Below are positions 35,590 through 47,427 of a stretch of DNA of 64,000 bases, piece after piece (the first letter of the stretch is position 1; each line of letters opens with the position of its first letter). Made by a program: the position numbers and the translations under genes. The notes beneath the pieces are model-generated. The model did not search any database. It saw only the letters and a list, made by a program, of their open reading frames with translations, and had not been told where the DNA came from. Origin of the DNA: Congeria kusceri (Eukaryota > Mollusca > Bivalvia > Myida > Dreissenidae); assembly GCA_027627225.1 (NCBI GenBank), contig JAPFQT010000163.1, positions 417,475 through 481,474 on the forward strand, in the 5' to 3' direction.

Positions 35590-37960
35590 GTCGGAGATGC
35601 ACTGCGGTACTGAATGCAAGAGTGGGGCTACCGGTTAAGGACGTGTGTGATTTTTGTATTATGACACCAGTTCGTGTTATTGAGTCATACCGTATTGTGT
35701 ACACTGTAATGGTTCAATTTGACAATTGGAACATGCTTGAATATCACTATATCTATATCTTGTTTTGATTGCCTGCAATTGTGTGTTAATTTCTTTGTTA
35801 TTGTTTCTTTGTTATGTATTAACCACGGATTGAATTGTTGTCATGACTGCTTTAAACTGATGCGGACAAAGAAAACAAAACTATGGTTATGGACGGATTC
35901 CTGCTGAGCGTAAATCAAATGATGAAAATATTGTCATGACTTCTCTAAACAATATTTAGAACTAGAAAACCAAGAGTCAGCCGCGTTCGAGAACCCTGAT
36001 TATGGGAGTATTCGTTCGGACCCGTAATCAACCACTGATGAAAATGTTGATCTGATTGGTCTGTACAATACAAATGAATAGGACCCTGACAACAAATCCT
36101 GATTTTTTTAGGTATCCCTACTGTCTGTCAATAAACCACGTGTAAAAATATGACCATGGCTGTTCCGGCATGGAACATCTTCCAGCGACCGTGCAATTCC
36201 GAATGAGTAGAATTTCTCAGTACTTAACAATATATTTGGATCGCGTATAATGGTCAATATTGGATTTATATCGGACTATTTTCTTATTTTCTGTTCGGAA
36301 ATTCGATTTTATTATGAATGTGTCATCATGATATATTGTTTTATCTTATTGTTTATCTTGTGGTTGTTTGTACTGTTTTTGCAGCAGAAGGTATATTAAT
36401 TGTAGCCATGTCCATAACAACCAAAACGTTTCATCTGTTGACATCAAGTACATTCCTTGACATGCGATAATACGGACATCTTGATTCGTTTATAAATAAA
36501 ATTTTATATATAACAATATTCTATTATGTATATATTTATTATCGCATGTGTGTGGTTATTTACTGAACTGTATTGTAAAATGTTTGGAATGTTTGTTGCC
36601 GATGCAGCCAGGATTTCTCATGGTTTATATTTAAGTTATGTATATTGCATATTGTAAATAAACATGTCCATTTAAAAAAGTTGTTAAGTGAATATTTACT
36701 GTATAGTATTGATCGGATATGCATAAGCGTAGAGTAGGAGTAGAGAACAAAATATTAAACTTATGCTTTTGGAACTTTAAACATGTATTTGTCTTGGTAC
36801 ATGTATATCACGCTAACTACTTGGCCTGCCGAGCTTGCATTAACGTGCATTGTGAATCCTATGGGTGTGATAGACCTAGTTTTCAAAATAACGATAAAAT
36901 GCGTTACAAATGCTTTATAATTGTTTTCATTGATGTATATCGATAAAGACACCATATTTTCAATATGTCTTTGTCAGGAGAGTCATTTCGCTTCGTTATA
37001 TTTATTTCATACCTTTTCGGAATAGGTGACCTATTTAATTATTATAATTGCCAATGTTTAAATCTGAGAAGATGTCCCTTTAAAATTGCGGTCACAGTAG
37101 CTGAACAGTGTTTGCAACACACAACCAATTGTAATAGTCGAAAGTGATTGTTCAATGAAACCAAACGGGAGTGTTTTTCAAGTGCGGTTAAGTGTCAAGA
37201 TTTACCGTCGACATCTGGTGTATTATGGCAAGCTATGTTGTGTGTGTCTTTGTTTTTTGTCTAGGTGGTAACCAATGCGCGAGCATACCAAAGTTGCCAT
37301 ACTGCAATACCAAAGTTAGCATACTGCAAACACTCTATTAATTTGGACTTTCAATGAATATTTGAAAGATGAGAAAGGTGTGTTACAGTTCTAGAGCATA
37401 CATTACGAACGAATATCCAATATTTTATATGATCGAAAACAAAAGTTGGATTTAATCGCGTTTTTGAAAACGTTTCAAATAGTTTTTCAAAGTTGAATTT
37501 TGAAACTTTCGCACTATGGCACAGGATGATGAATAACACACCTTTTAAACCAAACACAAAAATAAAATTTCAGTTCCAGGAAATATTACATGTATAATAC
37601 ATAGGCGAAAGGCCTTCGCACGTTGCGCTCATAAACTGTTAGACATATGACCTAGGTTTTCAGATAATGCAGGAAAATCATAACTAGCTGACTCAATGCA
37701 GCATGTAAAATTTTGAATGCGCACGTATCGAGTCCTATCCCAGGGGTCGTCAGTCCACTCTTTACCATCATTTACAATCATTTACAATCGTCTAACTGTA
37801 ATTTCTATGCCTTATTGTTAGATTTCTATTAAAATTCATGTTTTACAAACGAACCAACGGATGAATTACTCGTTAAAACGTCCATCCAAGTAGCATGAAC
37901 GCTATTCGGAGTATATATTGTATATGGAATATTAGACAACATTAAAATCGTACATGTGCA
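35590..37960. other. Upstream region of the receptor-like gene, no gene seen
   Basis: Contains a short direct repeat 'ataccaaagttgccatactg' (37278 and again about 22 bp on). No clear promoter element was recognised before the ATG at 37965. Confidence 0.35.
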
Positions 37961-37964
37961 CATA

Positions 37965-38016
37965 ATGTTTTCAGTAGGAATATTACTAGTTTTGATTGTG
38001 GTTACTGCGGGTTCAT
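37965..38016 (+). CDS. Receptor-like gene exon 1: signal peptide
   Basis: ATG opens MFSVGILLVLIVVTAGS, a short hydrophobic core ending in small residues, as in a signal peptide. It runs into donor GTTAGT at 38017 in phase 1. Joined to exon 2 the next codon is T+CA (Ser), so the frame passes cleanly. This ATG was chosen because it is the only one giving a signal sequence in phase with the downstream exon. Confidence 0.65.
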
Positions 38017-38230
38017 GTTAGTGTTTAAATTATTCACAATTATTTTCCAATATTAAAGAAACACTTTAATATTGCAATATGAATTATATCTACATACTTT
38101 CATCCTTTCTTTGTTAGTGCTTACTTTGTTTCGAAATGACTATTAGTATTATTGTTACTACGTTTCAAATGACAAAAAAAAAGTATACTCATATTTCCAT
38201 TAAAACAAGTATCGTGAATGTCTCTTACAG

Positions 38231-38575
38231 CATTGCAATCCCCACTGATGGAAGTTAAAATGGTGTCGGAAACAACGTTGGAAATATCATGTACCTTCAA
38301 TACGAAAGCCGACGGATTTGTAAAGTTTTATCGAAGGTTTGAAGATGTGCAGTTTTGGGAAGCAGTAGTCTTTGTTGTATATACTGTCAACGACTGCATT
38401 ATAAAAAATGATTTTCCATCGAGTTCAGTGCAATGCAAGTGCATATATAACTACGGGATCGTGTGCAATATCTCGAATGGGCCACGTGCCATTAGCAAAT
38501 GTGACCAATTGCAATGCACTAATTTTATAAATGGTTTCGAGGTTTACAGCAATATTGCAAACGTCTTAAATCACG
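38231..38575 (+). CDS. Receptor-like gene exon 2: Ig-like, cysteine-rich ectodomain
   Basis: The acceptor 'tctcttacag' and a GTAAGG donor bound 345 nt, phase 1 at both ends. The protein starts LQSPLMEVKMVSETTLEISC. The pattern LEISCTF then FVKFYRR resembles Ig-fold strands B and C (strand-B Cys, strand-C aromatic), though Tyr replaces the usual Trp. Seven or so cysteines follow the pattern ISC, NDC, QCKC, VCN, KCDQLQC, more than a plain Ig domain, so extra disulfides or a variant fold are likely. Phase 1-1 exons are typical of extracellular modules. I do not recognise a named family. Confidence 0.65.
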
Positions 38576-39013
38576 GTAAGGTGCCAATACAATACTTTAT
38601 TGTATTTGAAATTGTGGATTTAGATGCTAAATATAGTTCGATATAGTCGACATATGTTTATGACATTAGCCGATATGTTTATCGTGTGATGATTTATTTT
38701 GAAATTCAATGCCATATTTTTAATATATTTTCTTTTATATTTCCAAAGACTTAATAAAAAAGGAAGGCCGTGGAAATATATATCATTTACGCAGTCGCCC
38801 AGGCAGTATTATATATCTAAACATAAATGCATATTTAGATAATGATATAATTATGAATACAAATGCAATTTATCAGTCAAAATCATGTCACATAAATAGT
38901 TAATTCATTCATTAGATCGGACCGTGTAAATAGTGTAGAATGCATGCACGTGTATTAATGTCGTAATACACTTTTTCAACAATAAATGTTAAACACTCTT
39001 TCTATTTGTGTTA
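38576..39013 (+). other. Intron 2 of receptor-like gene
   Basis: AT-rich, no feature, ends 'ctttctatttgtgttag'. Confidence 0.55.
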
Positions 39014-39149
39014 GTTCCATCGACATTACAGCCTTCAGACATTTCGCCTTTTGACAAAATAAGTGGTCCTATTAAAAGTAAGACAACTAAAGTCGATGTG
39101 GAAAGAACAACGGGGTCAACTAAGAAACAAAGACGTACACATACAGAAG
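39014..39149 (+). CDS. Receptor-like gene exon 3: Ser/Thr/Lys-rich stalk
   Basis: Following 'tatttgtgttag', G+TT completes a Val and the exon reads PSTLQPSDISPFDKISGPIK then a basic Thr/Ser-rich stretch ending RTHTE. It leaves in phase 1 at GTATAA (39150). Low complexity and many Ser/Thr suit an extracellular, possibly glycosylated stalk. Confidence 0.55.
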
Positions 39150-39606
39150 GTATAAAACGAATAATACAACGAAGCTTATTTTATGCAACGTGTTATTCTA
39201 ACATGATACTCGCTAATTTTTATATAGACAAAGAAAACATTATCGTTGTAAAACTGCCCAATAACCAAAGCAAAACATAATCCCGATTTTTAGCGGAGCA
39301 TATTCATAAGTAGTTCAAATTACAATTGCAAAAAATTATGTTTGAATCAAAATAATTTTCGCATTATAGTTGTTTATCTGCCAATAAAGTACTCTTTGTT
39401 GTTCTAATGCTTGGCTATTAACCAATAAGGGCTAACGCCCTCGTGGATTAATTCCTATGCATCAGAACTTCACAGTGTTGTTTATTGGCCGATATACAAC
39501 AATAAATCGAAAATTATTAATTAAATAGCTAATGTATTTCATATGCTATACGTCTATTTGCAATATAAGCAATTTATCGTATGTACTTTCCATGTTTAAA
39601 TGTCAT

Positions 39607-40975
39607 ATATCCCAGCAAGCAAGTCCGTATGGGCCCAATATTGCCTATAGCTGGGTACAAAATACCATATGCGCCCCATGTGCGTCCCAAATGATATGTG
39701 TTTGCCCATAACAGACCCATATGGGTCCGAGCAAGGAAGCCTATGTGGGTCCACTAAATGTATGCCGATATGGATCCCCCCAAGCCATCTCATGTGGGAA
39801 CGAAATGGGTTTTATCTTGGCTGATATGCCTCATGGGCCCAGTGTTGGACCCATATGCATTATCTTGCCACTATAAAACCCAGATGGGTCCAAGTAAAGT
39901 AAATCCATTAGGATCCCTACTAGAAAGCTTATATGGGTTCCAGAAAGCAAGTCCATGTGGGCCCAATATGGACTATATCTGGGCAAAATACAATATGAGC
40001 CCTATGTGGGTCACATGTGCATTATCTTGCCACTATAAAACCCTGATGAGTCCAAGTAAAGTAAAACCATGTGTTTCCTTACTAGAAAATCCATATGGGC
40101 CCAATAAAGGCTGGGCAAAAAATTACAATATGGGCCCCATGTGGGCCGCAACTGATATTTTGCCCATATAAAACCCATATGAGTCCAAGATAGGAAGCTC
40201 ATGTGGGTCCACTGCGAGTAAGCCCAAATTGGTCACAGCAAGCCACCCCATAAGGGCGCGATATGGGTTTTACCTCGGCTGATACACCTCATGAGCCCAG
40301 TGTGGGTTCTATATGCGTTATCTTGCCAAAATCAAACCCAAGTGGGTCCAAGTAAAATAAACCCTCATGGGGCCCGACTAGAAAGCCCTAGAGAGCATTC
40401 CAAATGGGCCTAATATGGGCTATAGCTTGGGAAATATACCATATGGGCCCCATGTGAATCCTAAATAATATACCACATTCGACCCAGTAAGAAAGCCCAT
40501 ATGGGTCCACTTTAAGAAAGCCCATATGGGTCCACTGCAAGAAAGTCCATATGGGTCTCATCAAGCAACCCCATGTAGGCAAGAAATGTGCTTTACCTTG
40601 GCTGATAAACCATATGAGCCCTGTATGGGACCCAAATGCTTTGCCTTACCAGTATAAAACCCAGGTGGGTCCCAGTCCAGCTGAGCCATATTGCTCCCAA
40701 GAAGAAAGCCCATATGGGCCCCAGTAAGCAAGGTCCCATATGGTCCCAGTATAGGCTACAGCTTGGCACATATACCATGTAGTCCCCATGTGGGTCTCAC
40801 ACATGTTTTTGCAAATATCATACCAACATGGGCCCCAGAAAGCAAGTACGCCCCTATGATTTGTCCCTATTAAACACAGGAAGGTCTCTGTCAAGCAAAC
40901 CCATATGGGCAATAGTTGAGAAAATATACCATATGGGCCCAATATGGGTCCGAAATACTATTTTTGCCCATATCA
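39607..40975. repeat. CCCATATGGG-type repeat block, about 1.37 kb, intron 3
   Basis: The 10-bp palindrome cccatatggg and variants appear dozens of times. They lie within longer diverged units that share 'cccaatatgggctatagctg', 'accatatgggccccatgtg', 'aaacccatatgggtccaag' and 'ttttaccttggctgata'. Units recur at uneven intervals of about 130-450 bp. The block begins after 'tatcccagcaagcaag'. Short frames rich in GPIW/MGPM are translations of the palindrome, not proteins. Confidence 0.8.
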
Positions 40976-41475
40976 GTTTGATATGTGATCAACATTTTCA
41001 GTTAACATGTGTATTTTAAATTTTAAAATGCTAATGGGTTGTAGCAAATTTGCTATTAACTGTTCAATTAGTGGTTTCAGTTTTTTGGACTCTATAATAT
41101 AACGCTATCTCTTTTGGACCATTATGTCCCGTTTGTACCTGTTAGACCGCTGTGTCTTATTGTGATCCGTTGACAGCTGTTTTGAAAAATGAAAATTAAA
41201 CCAGGAAACATGTTTGGCGGTTTTTATATTAAAACAGATAGGTAAGTTATGCAAACTGTTAATAACATACATTATATTTATAAGGCAACTTAAATTTACG
41301 CTGTTACTTTCCCTAGTATTGTGAAAGAGTTTGGTTTTCTAACCCTGATTTGAATTTGTCACACTATTTCGCAAAATAGAACATGAATTTATGCTATTGT
41401 GCAATCAAAATATTGCATTGCTATAATTTTGATATTAGTATAGGCACAATATCTCATTGTGTTCTGCTTTGGCGG

Positions 41476-41607
41476 TACCAAGTGTTGACGAGAGAGCAAC
41501 TAAGCAAATGAGGAACATGTCTAATAAAGTATCACATACAATCCTTGCCCTTGGTCAGAATGCAAACTGCTTTTCAGCAACCATCCAAAACTGGGCATTT
41601 TCTACAG
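41476..41607 (+). CDS. Receptor-like gene exon 4 (candidate): stalk segment
   Basis: The frame reads PSVDERATKQMRNMSNKVSH then ILALGQNANCFSATIQNWAF and leaves at a consensus GTGAGT (41608) in phase 1, correct for exon 5. Like exon 3 it starts V-P-S. At the expected phase-1 acceptor (41474-41475) the genome has GG instead of AG after a pyrimidine-rich run. The alternative AGs at 41438 and 41443 give the wrong phase. It may be a skipped or lost exon; exons 3 and 5 also join in frame without it. Confidence 0.4.
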
Positions 41608-41698
41608 GTGAGTTAATTTGCTACATAATTTATAATAATTGGTATAACGGTAATGTAGAAACAAGTTCAAATGATAGGTGTATATGTTAATATGAGGC

Positions 41699-41830
41699 TT
41701 GTCGTGGGAAAATCGCGCTTAATGCGTGTGCATTAAGAGTCATCTCAGATTAGCCTGGCTAATCCAAGACGGCACTTTCCGCATACAGCGGATTTATGTT
41801 TAGAAGAGACTTGTATGTGTCTTCGTATTA
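41699..41830. repeat. Fragment of an abundant dispersed repeat (dreissenid-type)
   Basis: Contains 'gtgggaaaatcgcgcttaat', 'cagattagcctggctaatcc' and 'ggcactttccgcatacagcg', then 'agaagagact'. I recall this order from a palindromic repeat seen widely in Dreissena sequences. It is the main basis for the organism guess and comes from memory only. Confidence 0.55.
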
Positions 41831-43020
41831 TTAAACATTGTCAATCCCGAACACAAGCAGCCGTTTAAATATGTATGTCTATATAGGAGTACTTCGCAAA
41901 CTTATATGACTGTTGTTTTCTTTAACTTAACAATTTAAACCTGTTGTTAAGTCAAAATAACAAGTAAGCACTTAAGATTTACAAACAAATGTGTGTATTA
42001 AGTTCACTTAATTTACGTGTAAAGCAGCCTCAAGTCTTTTGAGCTGCAATATATGACGTTGTTTTTTTTATCTTCAGAAGCAGTCAACAGAAATGTGTCC
42101 ACTGCAAGTCGGTCATTGCTACAATTAACTGCGATTAAAGGGCAGAAATGGAGTTTGAAGTACTGTATTAAATTAATTACTACCGATATATTGTTGTCAC
42201 CTACCGATATAAATTAAGGGAAGAAGTAAAATGTATAAATGATGAAGTCAATGAAAAGATAACAGCAGTGCAAGAACAACATTTCGTGCTTTCCAGATAT
42301 TGAATGAACTATTTCAACAGCTGCCTGTATAACTTCCCGTATACGTTATAAATGCTAGTGAAGTACTAAAAAGAATTGACATATTGGATGTTGATTTTCT
42401 TCACGTTGAGAATGTGTTTACTGTTTGTGTCGTTCAAAATAATATTATTACACTCACATACAATTGTTTACATATGCGCAATAAAGCATTTTGGTAATAA
42501 TTGTTTATTGAACATGTATTGAAAATTGTAAGACAAAGATGTAGATCTCGATATGCTTATTTTAACATCTGTCTCAGTGACACATGCAGCATTGTGTGTT
42601 CTTGTACTATTAATAAAATAGTGTGATTGTCTAATTTACGGATTATGATAAATAGCTTTTTTGAAACATGATTTAAGTGTCTAATTATCAATATATTAAT
42701 AATGAACACCATTTTAAAGCTTTGATGATATGGTCCAAATTATACTCCAAATAATATGTCATTTGTTAAGTGTTGGTTGTTGCAAAGCTCTATATGACAT
42801 ATATATGATTGTCAAGAAGAATACATTGTTAGCAGGACTACAGACTGGAAAGCTACTTGTGGCCATTAATAGCCTATATGTATATTGTTATGTCTATGAA
42901 GTTTGACAACCATAGAATGTTAAACACAGCTTCGCAACAATTACCTCTGTACAAGATACAAATTATGAAGAGAATCATGTTTGGACTTTTTCAGTAAATC
43001 TTGTATTCAGATTTTCCTTC
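41831..43020. other. Intron sequence, no feature identified
   Basis: AT-rich sequence within the receptor-like gene with no supported exon. Confidence 0.35.
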
Positions 43021-43021
43021 A

Positions 43022-43580
43022 AGACCCATCTGTGTTGCAACCAATATGCAAATCCCGGTTGCACTCTCTGCATTGGGGCCCTTGTTGGTCTCCCATCAAG
43101 GTCACATCTGTGTTTGCCCTTAATAGTATGTTGCGACCACATGGGTCCCATGGTAGACCCATATTGTAACCCATATGGGATCCACATAAATCCCAGTTTC
43201 ACTTTTTAGGGTGGGGCTCATGTGGGTCTCCCGTCAAGGTCCCATCTGTGTTTGCCCATAATGGTCCCATGTTAAGACCACATGTGTCCATGGTAGACCC
43301 ATATTGCAACCCATATGGGACCCACGTTAATCCCGGTTGCATTTTCTGGGGTGGGGCCCATGTGGGTATCCCATCAAGGTCCCATCTGTGTTTGCCCATT
43401 ATGGTCCCATGTTGGACCCACATTGGTCCCAATAGGACCCATATTGCAACCCATATGGGACCCACGTACATCCCGGTTGCACTTTCTGGGGAGGGGCCAA
43501 TACCGGTAGCCTACAGTAGGCCCATTTATAAACCCTCAAGGGACCCGTATGTGTCAAATCTGGGCTTGCTTGCAGGGTTA
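43022..43580 (-). repeat. CCCATATGGG-related tandem repeat, about 139-bp unit
   Basis: Landmark 'catctgtgtttgccc' falls at 43105, 43243 and 43383, giving steps of 138 and 140 bp and about 3.7 copies. Each unit also has 'cccatattgcaacccatatg' and 'tcccggttgca'. The right edge 'gggcttgcttgcaggg' is the reverse complement of the 'gcaagcaag' edge of the 39.6-kb block, so the two related blocks lie in opposite orientations in neighbouring introns. Confidence 0.85.
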
Positions 43581-44555
43581 TATTACATATACACAATTAT
43601 ACTGCGGATATAATTCATTGTGTGTCCACGATCTTTTGTGCGTGAGAGCGTCGAGGGAATCGCTTTGAACAAGGTAAATAAAGATGTACAGAATAAATGC
43701 GACCGGAGGCATACAGTTAACAATCTCATATTCCATTATTAATTACAGTCGTCACCATTTCGTCGGAACCTGCCTTTGCAGTTTTATTTCAGTATTATAT
43801 TGTATTGACGTTGCATAGACGAGTTCACGCTAGTCAATATTGTCTTACCATTGACTTATTCAAATTGGTTTTAACTGAATTAACTATTATATTTGATTAT
43901 ATAATGTTTACCATATTGAAATATTTAAATTGTTTTAGCTTGAATAAAGTTTGTTTGGTTAAATGTGTTTGTGTTATCAGCCGTTTGAAATATGTTGATA
44001 CTTATTAAATCATTTTATCATTTATGAATGCTATGTATGCGTTGCGTCTGCTTTTTGATATACGCTTTTTTCGAACAATTGGTTTATATTAAAATATCAT
44101 AACGCACACTGTTTCAGGACTAGTTTAATATCATGAAATTTAAATTGAAGATTAACTTTTAAACGTCTTTATAACAACAGTTATGTTATCAAACATCCTG
44201 ACCTGTGCTAAAACGAAGCACACTTATTATATAATATTTTTATAATAATACAGATGTACTATTCCACTTGAATACAGGCAATTACCAATAAAGTTTGATA
44301 AGTATTAGTTCGAAAACGCCATTAACTTAATATCAAAGTTCATATATAACGTTCATATTTTAAGCCATTAATATGTTTAATTGATAATTTTATTCCACAA
44401 TCAATGTGTGCTCTTCCGATAATGTATATTTGATTGCCTTTGTATTATAAATGCTTTAGAATTGTTCCTGTATGTTGTAATTCCTATAAATATGCTATTA
44501 CGTTTAACGCAATAAACATATTGAATTCAATTGAATTCGATATTATCTTTGTCAG
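43581..44555. other. Intron 4 remainder of receptor-like gene
   Basis: AT-rich, no feature. Ends in the acceptor 'gatattatctttgtcag'. Confidence 0.45.
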
Positions 44556-44666
44556 GTATCTCTCACCAGACTATAATCATCACAGTTTGTTGCGCATTGA
44601 CCTTGGTCATTCTGGCAGCTACGCTATCCATTTGTCTCTACCGGAAGTACCGAAATATACATGCAG
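44556..44666 (+). CDS. Receptor-like gene exon 5: transmembrane helix
   Basis: In phase 1 the exon reads ISHQTIIITVCCALTLVILA then ATLSICLYRKYRNIHA. About 22 uncharged residues are followed by YRKYR, a stop-transfer pattern placing the C-terminus in the cytoplasm. The acceptor is strong. The donor GTTGCT (44667) is weak but keeps phase 1 and joins exon 6 as G+AA (Glu). Confidence 0.65.
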
Positions 44667-44774
44667 GTTGCTTTGTAATCCTTTTTATTTGCATGCATAT
44701 ATCCTTTAGAATTATAATTTCGTATGTTACTTAAATCTTAACAATTGCATTTCCTATATGTCGCACAAGAGTTT

Positions 44775-44864
44775 TAATAATAATATATCATAATAATAAT
44801 AATATTATTATTATCATTAGTATTATTATAATTATTATTATTATTAGTAGTAGAAGTAGTAGTT

Positions 44865-44898
<34 letters not shown>

Positions 44899-44943
44899 AA
44901 GTAGTAGTAGTATAAATAGTAGTAGTAGTAGTAGTAGTAGTAA

Positions 44944-44984
<41 letters not shown>

Positions 44985-45085
44985 ATAGTAGTAGTAATAG
45001 TAGTAATTATGATGATAATAATGATGATGATAATAATAACAATAATAATAATAATAATAATAACAATAATAATAATAATACAATT
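44775..45085 (+). repeat. AAT/ATT and AGT triplet microsatellite in intron 5
   Basis: ATT and AAT tracts flank an (AGT)n core at about 44845-45005. The Thr- and Tyr-only frames on the minus strand are artefacts. Confidence 0.9.
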
Positions 45086-45553
45086 AATATTAATATTAAT
45101 AACAAATATAATAAAAATCATTATAATGTATTGTATATTTGTAGGCAAAAATATTGTACAAGTGGAAAAAATCATAACATTTTAATGTGTATTCAGTGTA
45201 TGTATATGTGACTTAGATCTATGGAGTACATGTTACGAACGGTAGACCACATAGTTATGTATAATGCATTGCTCGTATTTATTCTTATACGTTAAGATGC
45301 TCATATGTAAAGGTTATATCACGGGTTCAAACTTCAAATTGAGCATTGATATGATCGAATATAATATAATAATTAAAGATATTTAATAATTTATAAAATA
45401 CTGTTATAACAATGTTGATAATAACACAATATAATTGTGTTATATAATATGTTTATTTATGTATAAAATACATTATAATTAAAATATACATTACACAATA
45501 TTATATATATAAATATAGAAAAATTGACATCTCACTTTGACTTCTTTTTTTAG

Positions 45554-46036
45554 AAAGGCTCAGTCGTAATGCCGGGGTAACTACCACACCTAGAAATACA
45601 GACAACACAGCCGACCAAGAACTCACAGATATACATATTTATGCAAACACATGTACCGCCGTCCTCGCTGCTACCTCTACCGAGGGCACTGCTCTAGAAA
45701 GTATTCATGTAGAGCTCTCTGCCATCCAAGATTCAACCGCTTCTGTGAACCACACCTATGCAAATACCCAAGTTTCCTCTGTTGCCCAAAGTTATATTCC
45801 AACTGTCCCGAAACCAACAATTGATGTAAATTTGACCATGAATCCTCTAGAAGATGTGAACGAAACAGACCCAAACATCAACGAGTCCGCCGCTTTTGAT
45901 AACCACGGTTGTGGTCGTATTCCTGCTGAGCTACAATCAACCGATGCTGCAAACGTATTCATGGCTGTTGCCCCATCGAACATCATGCAGATGTCAGGCA
46001 ATTCTGTGAAAACAATTAATGAGCACACACATCAAA
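45554..46036 (+). CDS. Receptor-like gene exon 6: cytoplasmic tail with two YAN motifs
   Basis: Acceptor 'gacttcttttttag' and donor GTATGC bound 483 nt, phase 1 at both ends, fully open. The tail begins RLSRNAGVTTTPRNTDNTAD and is Ser/Thr/Asn-rich. Two tyrosines sit in near-identical settings, IHIYANT and NHTYANT. Y-x-N is the known preference of Grb2-type SH2 domains, so phosphotyrosine signalling is possible but inferred. A third Tyr lies in QSYIPTV. No ITIM, TIR or death domain is seen. Confidence 0.65.
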
Positions 46037-46369
46037 GTATGCATTGTTTAAATTGTCTAATAAAACTGAAAAATTGCAATGCTATGCTGACCATTTCAAT
46101 TTACATTTGCAACATTACGCATGCATGTTTTTAATCGGGTGTCTGATTTTCAGTGCAAATCGAAAACGGTCATGATGCCAGTTTTAATCATATTATCATG
46201 GAGTGAAATATCTTTATATAATACATTAAAAGTGCAATTTATGTTTCACATTTTCAAAAAAATAACATAACTCTCGATGCGTCGACATGCATTTTGAATA
46301 ATTCTTTGATATAAGAGTCATTTTAGTATTTATGTTTAACTTACAATATGATGTTTGCATTTATTTCAG

Positions 46370-46443
46370 AACATAAACTGGAATCTGATCATCACAAGTA
46401 TGTATTTGATGTTACTCAGCCTTTGAATTCGAAAATAAATTAA
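46370..46443 (+). CDS. Receptor-like gene exon 7: C-terminus and stop
   Basis: Acceptor 'tgcatttatttcag' leads to HKLESDHHKYVFDVTQPLNS, then KIN and TAA (46441-46443). A+AA completes a Lys across the junction. A donor-like GTATGT at 46398 means an alternative splice past this stop cannot be excluded. The whole model gives about 400 residues without exon 4 and about 445 with it. Confidence 0.5.
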
Positions 46444-46479
46444 GAGACTTTTGTTTGTATACATGCACATGACTTTTCG

Positions 46480-46925
46480 AAGTTCATTGGGAAAAATAGT
46501 TAAATAGTTCAGCAAAGCGAAATCGAACCTGGTGGTGTTTGGTCCCGAGTCGTGTTTGTGTTGTTGTGCGAGTGGTTGTGTATGATGGTTGTATATGATG
46601 GTAGGATAACTAGTTGAGATACAAGTATTCGGGTTAAGATTGTTGAATGAATTGTGATGACCTGCTCAGCAACCTGTTTTTAGCTTATCGGGTTCAAACA
46701 TTTGAATGAATTTCAATGACCTGCTCAGTAAAGCAAAATGAATTGTATTCCCGTTTTCAGTTCACCGGGCTCAAAAAGTGTATGGATTGTGATAGCTTGC
46801 TCAGCAACTGAAATGAGTTGTGATAGCCTGTTCAGCAACTGAAATAAATTTAGATAGCTTGTTCAGAACTTGAATGAATTGTGATGACCTGCTCAGAACT
46901 TGAATGAATTGTGATGACCTTCTCA
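46480..46925 (+). repeat. Short tandem repeats 'gaattgtgatgacctgctca'
   Basis: About ten degenerate units of 30-40 bp combine 'ttgaatgaatt', 'gtgatgacctgctca' and 'gcaactg'. The last ones (46860-46925) are nearly identical. Confidence 0.75.
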
Positions 46926-47130
46926 AAGCAAGTCGAAATCGAGCCTTGAGGCTTTTAGTCCCGTTGTGTGTTTGATCAAGAGCACAGTTTTGCATTTTGA
47001 TATGGTAGAGTTATATCTCGGTTCAAATGCAGAGTTTTGCAAGTCGAAATCGAGCCTTGTGGCTTTTAGTCCCGCAGCGTATTTGACCAAGAGCATAGTA
47101 GTTCTGCGACTAGAAATGATATTGACGGCT
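46926..47130 (+). repeat. 112-bp tandem duplication
   Basis: 'gcaagtcgaaatcgagcctt' starts at about 46927 and about 47039. The shared segment continues through 'ggcttttagtcccg' and 'tttga(t/c)caagagca'. A looser relative, 'gcgaaatcgaacctggtggt', lies near 46515. Confidence 0.85.
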
Positions 47131-47287
47131 ATTGGTTCTACATTATATGGTATACATTGGATCAGAAGCACTGTTTTGCTATGCGATATCGAGTCGATGA
47201 TGGTTTTTGAAACATTCAAGGTCAAGTAACGTTTGCAAATAGTATGGTAACAACGTTAGCTTAGCTTGATACGCAGCGAGTGTTTTG

Positions 47288-47368
47288 CGTTATACCAAAG
47301 CTGGGATTTGCACCCAGATATCTTCTCCCTCAAAGAAGGACAAGCGTTCTACTATTGAACTACTCTGG
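47288..47368 (-). other. tRNA-like sequence 1 (tRNA pseudogene or SINE head)
   Basis: The minus strand reads 'agtagttcaatagtagaacg' (A box), a 5-bp stem with 7-nt loop cttct-ttgaggg-agaag, then 'ggtgcaaatccca' (B box). Read as an anticodon loop, the triplet would be GAG. The acceptor stem does not pair well, so a functional tRNA is unlikely. Confidence 0.5.
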
Positions 47369-47427
47369 TTTTGTTAACACGTTACAAGCTGCATAGTCAG
47401 GCATTGAAATGCATTTTTGAAATAGGT

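Noticed and set aside
39607..40975. GPIW/MGPM-rich proteins on both strands
   Set aside because: They are translations of the CCCATATGGG palindrome, which reads the same on both strands.
45677..46028. Minus-strand frames opposite the tail exon
   Set aside because: They are shadows of the well-supported plus-strand exon 6.
47000..47229. Minus-strand 100-codon frame and plus-strand partner
   Set aside because: They lie in the 112-bp tandem duplication; both strands are open by repetition only.
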